Below, in pieces: positions 60,698 to 64,000 of a DNA stretch of 64,000 nt. Position 1 is the stretch's first letter, and each line of letters starts with the position of its first letter. The notes below the pieces were generated by a model. It was not told the DNA's origin and searched no databases. It was given only the letters and a program-made list of their open reading frames with translations. This DNA is from Bartonella vinsonii subsp. berkhoffii ATCC 51672 (GTDB lineage: Bacteria; Pseudomonadota; Alphaproteobacteria; Rhizobiales; Rhizobiaceae): NCBI RefSeq assembly GCF_902825225.1, contig NZ_CADEAK010000002.1:153357-217356 (forward strand), in the 5' to 3' direction. The translations under genes and the position numbers were made by a program.

Positions 60698-61675
60698 CTA
60701 CTGAATGATCTTTGTTGCGCGTTCCATAACTGCCTGTGGAATGATGATACCAGCTTTTTTAGCCGCTTTCATATCAATTCGGATATCATTATTCGCTGCC
60801 TGCATAATATCCATATCACCAGGCTTTTCACCCTTTAAAATACGCACGACCATTTTTCCAGCTTCAAGGCCTACATCATAGAAATTCACGCCTTGCGTCA
60901 TAAAAGGACCACGTCCAATAGAGTTAGAATCAACAGTAAATAAAGGCGTATTCGTTTCCTCTGTAACCTTTACTGCTCCCTCTAAAACAGAAAGAACAGT
61001 ATTATCGGCGGGAATAAAAATGACATCTACTTTACCCACTAAAGCCCGTGTTGCTGCTTGCACATCAGAAGGTTTAGGCACCGATGAAGGTATGATTTCG
61101 ATTCCAGCTTTATCTGCTACATCCTGTAACATCTTCAGTGTTGAAATCGAGTTTGCTTCAGAAGCATTATAAAGGTAACCAAGTTTTTTCAAATCTGGTT
61201 TTACTTCCTGCAAAAGCTTAAGGCTTTGTGCCACATCTATACGGTCAGAAGTTCCCGTTACATTACCACCGGGTTTAGTAAGCGAAGACACGATTTTTGC
61301 TCCAATAGGGTCAGAAATCGCAGCAAAAACAACAGGAATTGTTCTCGTAGCCGCAAGCACTGTTTGTGCTGAAGGCGTACTGATAGCAACAATGACATCA
61401 GGTTTATCACCAACAAACTTACGTGCAACTTGTATTGCTGTAGAAATATTTCCCTGTGCGGATAAAAAAGTGAGTTCGAAGTTTTCACCTTGTTTATAGC
61501 CATTTTCCGTTAGCGCATCTATCACCCCTTTACGCACCGTATCTGCAGCAGGATGTGCCATGATTTGCGTTATCGCAACTTGAACGTATTTACTATGATC
61601 ATCTGCTTTTGCAAAATTATTCATAGCAAAAACAGCTGCAATGGCAACTCCTAATAGGCTTATTCTTTTCGACAT
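60698..61675 (-). CDS. ABC substrate-binding protein (PF04392, TrpX-like)
   Basis: 325 residues. A signal peptide (about 1-24, ending ANNFAKA-like) precedes the two-lobed binding fold with VAITQIMAHPAADTVRKGV, ISTPSAQTVLAATRTIPVVF, and GGNVTGTSDRID. This family includes TrpX of tryptophan/tyrosine importers in Gram-positive bacteria. The true ligand here is not known; an aromatic amino acid is a guess. First gene of a three-gene operon. Confidence 0.92.
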   Translation of the reverse strand: MSKRISLLGVAIAAVFAMNNFAKADDHSKYVQVAITQIMAHPAADTVRKGVIDALTENGYKQGENFELTFLSAQGNISTAIQVARKFVGDKPDVIVAISTPSAQTVLAATRTIPVVFAAISDPIGAKIVSSLTKPGGNVTGTSDRIDVAQSLKLLQEVKPDLKKLGYLYNASEANSISTLKMLQDVADKAGIEIIPSSVPKPSDVQAATRALVGKVDVIFIPADNTVLSVLEGAVKVTEETNTPLFTVDSNSIGRGPFMTQGVNFYDVGLEAGKMVVRILKGEKPGDMDIMQAANNDIRIDMKAAKKAGIIIPQAVMERATKIIQ

Positions 61676-61870
61676 TTGGCTCCGCCCCTCTTTTGTAACA
61701 ATTAAAAAGTGAATAATTTATTGCTGAAGAAACTTTCAAAATCAATCTTTATTTGCTTTTTTGAACCGTACGTAAAATAAATCAAACTGAAATGTTATTT
61801 TTTTGTTGCAATTCGCAAAAGGCTACGCCATACAACAGCATCTGAAGCAGAATATGTTTCGAATCGGTGA

Positions 61871-61945
61871 GCGGGTGTAGCTCAGGGGTAGAGCACAACC
61901 TTGCCAAGGTTGGGGTCGTGGGTTCGAATCCCATCGCCCGCTCCA
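61871..61945 (+). tRNA. tRNA-Gly (anticodon GCC)
   Basis: 75 bases with encoded CCA. The acceptor arms are GCGGGTG (61871-61877) and CGCCCGC (61935-61941), the anticodon loop reads TTGCCAA, and the T arm carries GGTTCGAATCC. The discriminator base is T before CCA. It reads GGC and GGT codons. It stands at the border to prophage DNA. Confidence 0.96.
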
Positions 61946-61962
61946 TGAATTTTGTATTCAGT

Positions 61963-62035
61963 TGTAGCTTGCCTGTAGCTTGCCATCAGTGTAGCTTGCC
62001 AGCAGGTTTTGTATAATTTGACAGTAGGTTTTGTA
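61963..62035. repeat. Short tandem repeats just after tRNA-Gly
   Basis: TGTAGCTTGCC occurs three times (61963-61973, 61974-61984, 61990-62000), followed by AGCAGGTTTTGTA and AGTAGGTTTTGTA (62001-62013, 62023-62035). Probably a scar of integration or slippage at the island border. Confidence 0.7.
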
Positions 62036-62307
62036 CCAATTTATTTTTTTCAAAGGCTTTTTTAGGCGGTTCTCAGAGCCGCTTTCATGAATTTTGTTTT
62101 GCTCTGCCCAGAATCACAATTTAAGATGATTCATTTCTTCCAATAATCCCATTATTTGACAGCTAAAATCTGTAAGATATGCATGCAGAGACCAGCAAAT
62201 TTTGTCTAATTCGCATCATATTTTGTAAAAATGACCTCCTTTTCAAAGGATTTTCATTTTTTCAAAGGGTTCTCAAAGGGTCTTCAAAGACCTTTCAAAG
62301 GTCATTT
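62036..62307. other. Island border region with TCAAAGG repeats
   Basis: No gene. It includes a GC-containing hairpin, GCGGTTC with GAGCCGC, around 62066-62082, and several TCAAAGG words between about 62232 and 62302. The - strand reading from the methylase gene would end in this direction. Confidence 0.45.
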
Positions 62308-62333
62308 AAAGACCCTCTCATGGGTCTTTTTCT
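62308..62333. terminator. Terminator at the end of the methylase gene
   Basis: AAAGACCC, loop TCTCAT, GGGTCTTT followed by a short T run on the + strand. The inverted arms also serve the - strand, where the restored methylase frame would stop at 62319-62321, inside the loop. Direction is not certain. Confidence 0.55.
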
Positions 62334-63144
62334 GCTAAATCACAATTGGTGATGATCAGTTCCTTAGCGGGAGAAGAGCAATACGAATAAATCGTTCTCA
62401 CTTCTTTTAATGTAAATTGACTGAAGGTTTCTCGTATCTCTGGCACATCATTGAGAGAGAGAGAAGAAACTTCCCTTTTAATTGTCCAAGAAGCACAGAC
62501 ATCGTCTGGTAATCCTCTTGCTTAAACAAATCCTTCCCATAGTAATCCTCAGCACCCCAATAAGGCGGGTCAAGGTAAAACAAGGTGTTTGTCCGGTCAT
62601 AGCGATGGATAAAATCAGACCAGTCTAAATGTTCAATGGTAACATTGGATAACCGGCGATAAAGAGGTTCTAATAACGATTCAAGTTTAAGAGGATTAAA
62701 CTGTGCACTACGATTAGGATCAACTCTAAATGTACGTTTGGCCACCTGACCACTAAAACTTAACCGCTGTAAATATAAAAACCGCAAAGCCCGCTCTAAA
62801 TCTGTAAGGGTTTTGGGATCTTGTAACGTAAAATGTTGAAACGTCTCACGGCTACTAATCTGGAACCGCAAAAGATCCATAAAAGGATGATAATGGCGTT
62901 GCAATACCCTAAAAAAATTTACCACATCACCTGAACGATCATTGATAACTTCATATAAGGGGATCAATTTTCGCCTAAAAAATATCCCTCCCATCCCAAC
63001 AAACGGCTCAGCATAAATTTTATGCGGGGTGTCTTCAATGATTTTGGTAATGGTTTTGGCTAACCTGCTTTTGCCACCAATATAAGCAGCAGCTGGTGTA
63101 ATGGGATCGACAGATTTTAACGTTTCCTTGTAAAGTGTATCCAT
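62319..63144 (-). pseudogene. DNA adenine methylase (Dam family), frame broken at (GA)6
   Basis: The open frame from the ATG at 63144 gives 245 residues with the MT-A70-like/Dam motifs AYIGGKSRLAKTI, EPFVGMGGIFF and LFYLDPPYWG (catalytic DPPY). It ends abnormally after FLLSLS at 62407. With one fewer GA unit in the run at 62453-62464, the frame continues as LSLNDVPEIRETFSQFTLK and onward to a stop at 62319-62321. It would be a prophage methylase of GATC-like specificity. Either off in this cell or a sequence-level slip. Confidence 0.85.
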
Positions 63145-63262
63145 AATTTTTTAACACTCTTCCCTCTATAGTAGCCATCTTCTCATTGCTTCAAGTGATA
63201 AGAAGTGGCTGCGATGTTAAGTTGTGTTACATCGGACGGGTGTGTCTCAAACTGTTCCCGTT

Positions 63263-63283
63263 GGCTGGGCAACCAGCCCAGCC
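63263..63283. other. GC-rich hairpin after the late control gene
   Basis: GGCTGGGC, loop AACCA, GCCCAGCC: a perfect 8-bp stem immediately after the stop of the D protein gene. No T tract follows on the - strand, so termination is uncertain. Confidence 0.5.
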
Positions 63284-63284
63284 T

Positions 63285-64000
63285 CTATTCTTCTTTGTTG
63301 CTTTCCTTTCCCTTCTCTGGTGCCTCTAAGGTAATTTCTGTAGTATAGCCGCTTTGTTTCTCATAGCGGTGGGTCACGGTTTCAGCTTTCCATGGTCCAT
63401 TGATTTGCTCCCGAAACCCTTGCAAAATGAGAGGTTGATCGGCCATGATTTCTGGACGCCCCTCTAAAACCAAAGAACCACTGCCCATGCTACGGCACAG
63501 CCGATCTGATTCTGATGCGGCAGCAGCTAAAGCTTCTTCTCTGCAGGTGTAGCAACCACGCAAACGCCGTGTAGGACCTTGGAGGTTTGTACGATATTTG
63601 ACAGACAGTTGCTTTCCTTGCGAGCGATCAAAGTAGGTTGATTCAACGCTGCCATATTGGGTGCGTGGCTCGAGGGTAAATTCCCAACTGGAACAATCAT
63701 GCTTGGCAAGAGTGATTGCCGGTAAATTGTTGCCGCTTAAAAATAAAAACTTATTGTCTTTGATGAGAAAACGTGCCTGCATACGCTCAGCAAGGCGGGT
63801 TAAAAAATCAACAGCCGATTGATCTGTACGAATCACATAAGGTAAAGTTTTGTGCGTGAATTCTGGACTGACCTTTGCTTGATAACCATGGCGTTTGGCC
63901 AGGGTTTCAACAATCTCGCCAACGGTTTTGTGATCAAAATGTTCACTTGTTTGTTCTTTGAGTTCTTTACGCATTGAGGCGCTTTTGCCACAAAGGCGCA
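63285..64000 (-). CDS. Phage late control protein D, C-terminal part (5' end outside window)
   Basis: The frame is open to the window edge; it continues upstream of the Met at 63974 as GKSASMRKELKEQ. In P2-type phages gpD is a baseplate/tail protein of the VgrG-like group. Visible parts are HFDHKTVGEIVETLAKRHGY, DQSAVDFLTRLAERMQARF and LQGFREQINGPWKAE. It ends with a Lys/Glu tail. It marks the tail module of a P2-like prophage pointing at the tRNA-Gly. Confidence 0.88.
   Translation of the reverse strand, partial: RLCGKSASMRKELKEQTSEHFDHKTVGEIVETLAKRHGYQAKVSPEFTHKTLPYVIRTDQSAVDFLTRLAERMQARFLIKDNKFLFLSGNNLPAITLAKHDCSSWEFTLEPRTQYGSVESTYFDRSQGKQLSVKYRTNLQGPTRRLRGCYTCREEALAAAASESDRLCRSMGSGSLVLEGRPEIMADQPLILQGFREQINGPWKAETVTHRYEKQSGYTTEITLEAPEKGKESNKEE

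Noticed and set aside
1..64000. CRISPR arrays and insertion sequences
   Set aside because: No regularly spaced direct repeats of 24-40 bases and no transposase gene with terminal inverted repeats are visible in the window.

Overview
The window looks like chromosomal DNA of a Bartonella species, of a lineage that carries the Trw type IV secretion system. The DNA is AT-rich. It holds a tandemly amplified trwJ-trwI-trwH block feeding into trwG-F-E-D, followed by an order of housekeeping genes typical of Rhizobiales (sdhCDAB, rimM-trmD-rplS, cobS-cobT, purH, ffh, NAD-glutamate dehydrogenase, tsaD, lysA, tlpA, tyrC, holA). Gene loss is visible (argH in pieces; no hemC/hemD beside hemY), which fits a host-restricted, heme- and amino-acid-scavenging bacterium. 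Genus is inferred from gene content; the species cannot be named from this alone.

Layout. (1) 1-7869: the distal trw locus on the + strand, with two complete J-I-H modules, the tail of a third at the left edge, then G, F, E and D, closed by a strong terminator at 7911. (2) 8608-12057: sdhB, sdhA, sdhD and sdhC on the - strand. (3) 12556-14719: rplS, trmD and rimM (-), with a decayed copy of the start of trmD between trmD and rimM. (4) 14850-30866: SapC, XerC, BolA, a J-domain protein, CobS/CobT, a queuosine-precursor transporter, rpmB, SURF1, a DUF1127 gene found by eye, purH, a heparinase-like protein, rsmB, htpX and a succinate dehydrogenase assembly factor (DUF1674). Two copies of an unexplained structured intergenic element lie here, at about 17811-18134 and 23796-24137. 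(5) 30978-33278: rpsP, chorismate mutase and ffh (-), the other half of the operon that elsewhere runs ffh-rpsP-rimM-trmD-rplS. (6) 33528-48350: carbonic anhydrase, the 1562-residue NAD-glutamate dehydrogenase, a frameshifted DUF2125 gene with a decayed fragment beside it, a glutamine amidotransferase, hemY and a mitofilin-like gene, tsaD, an EVE-domain protein, a CenR-like regulator lacking its phosphoacceptor Asp, and a methyltransferase. (7) 48569-61675: TIGR02302 protein, lysA, a small LptM-like lipoprotein (found by eye), an argH pseudogene, tlpA, a YaiI-family protein, a YihY-family protein, tyrC, holA and a three-gene ABC importer. (8) 61871-64000: tRNA-Gly(GCC), a repeat-rich junction, then prophage DNA with an adenine methylase gene disrupted at a (GA)6 tract and the C-terminal part of a late control D protein.

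Functionally, Trw is an adhesion machine in Bartonella, and the variable TrwJ copies are the plausible tip ligands. The sdh operon and the DUF1674 factor serve complex II, and SURF1 and TlpA serve respiratory-chain assembly. Many single-copy genes survive here without their usual pathway partners (cobST, hemY, tyrC, lysA). The most interesting signals are the repeated structured element, the (GA)6 tract in the prophage methylase gene, the altered receiver in the CenR-like protein, and several partly decayed duplications next to their parent genes.
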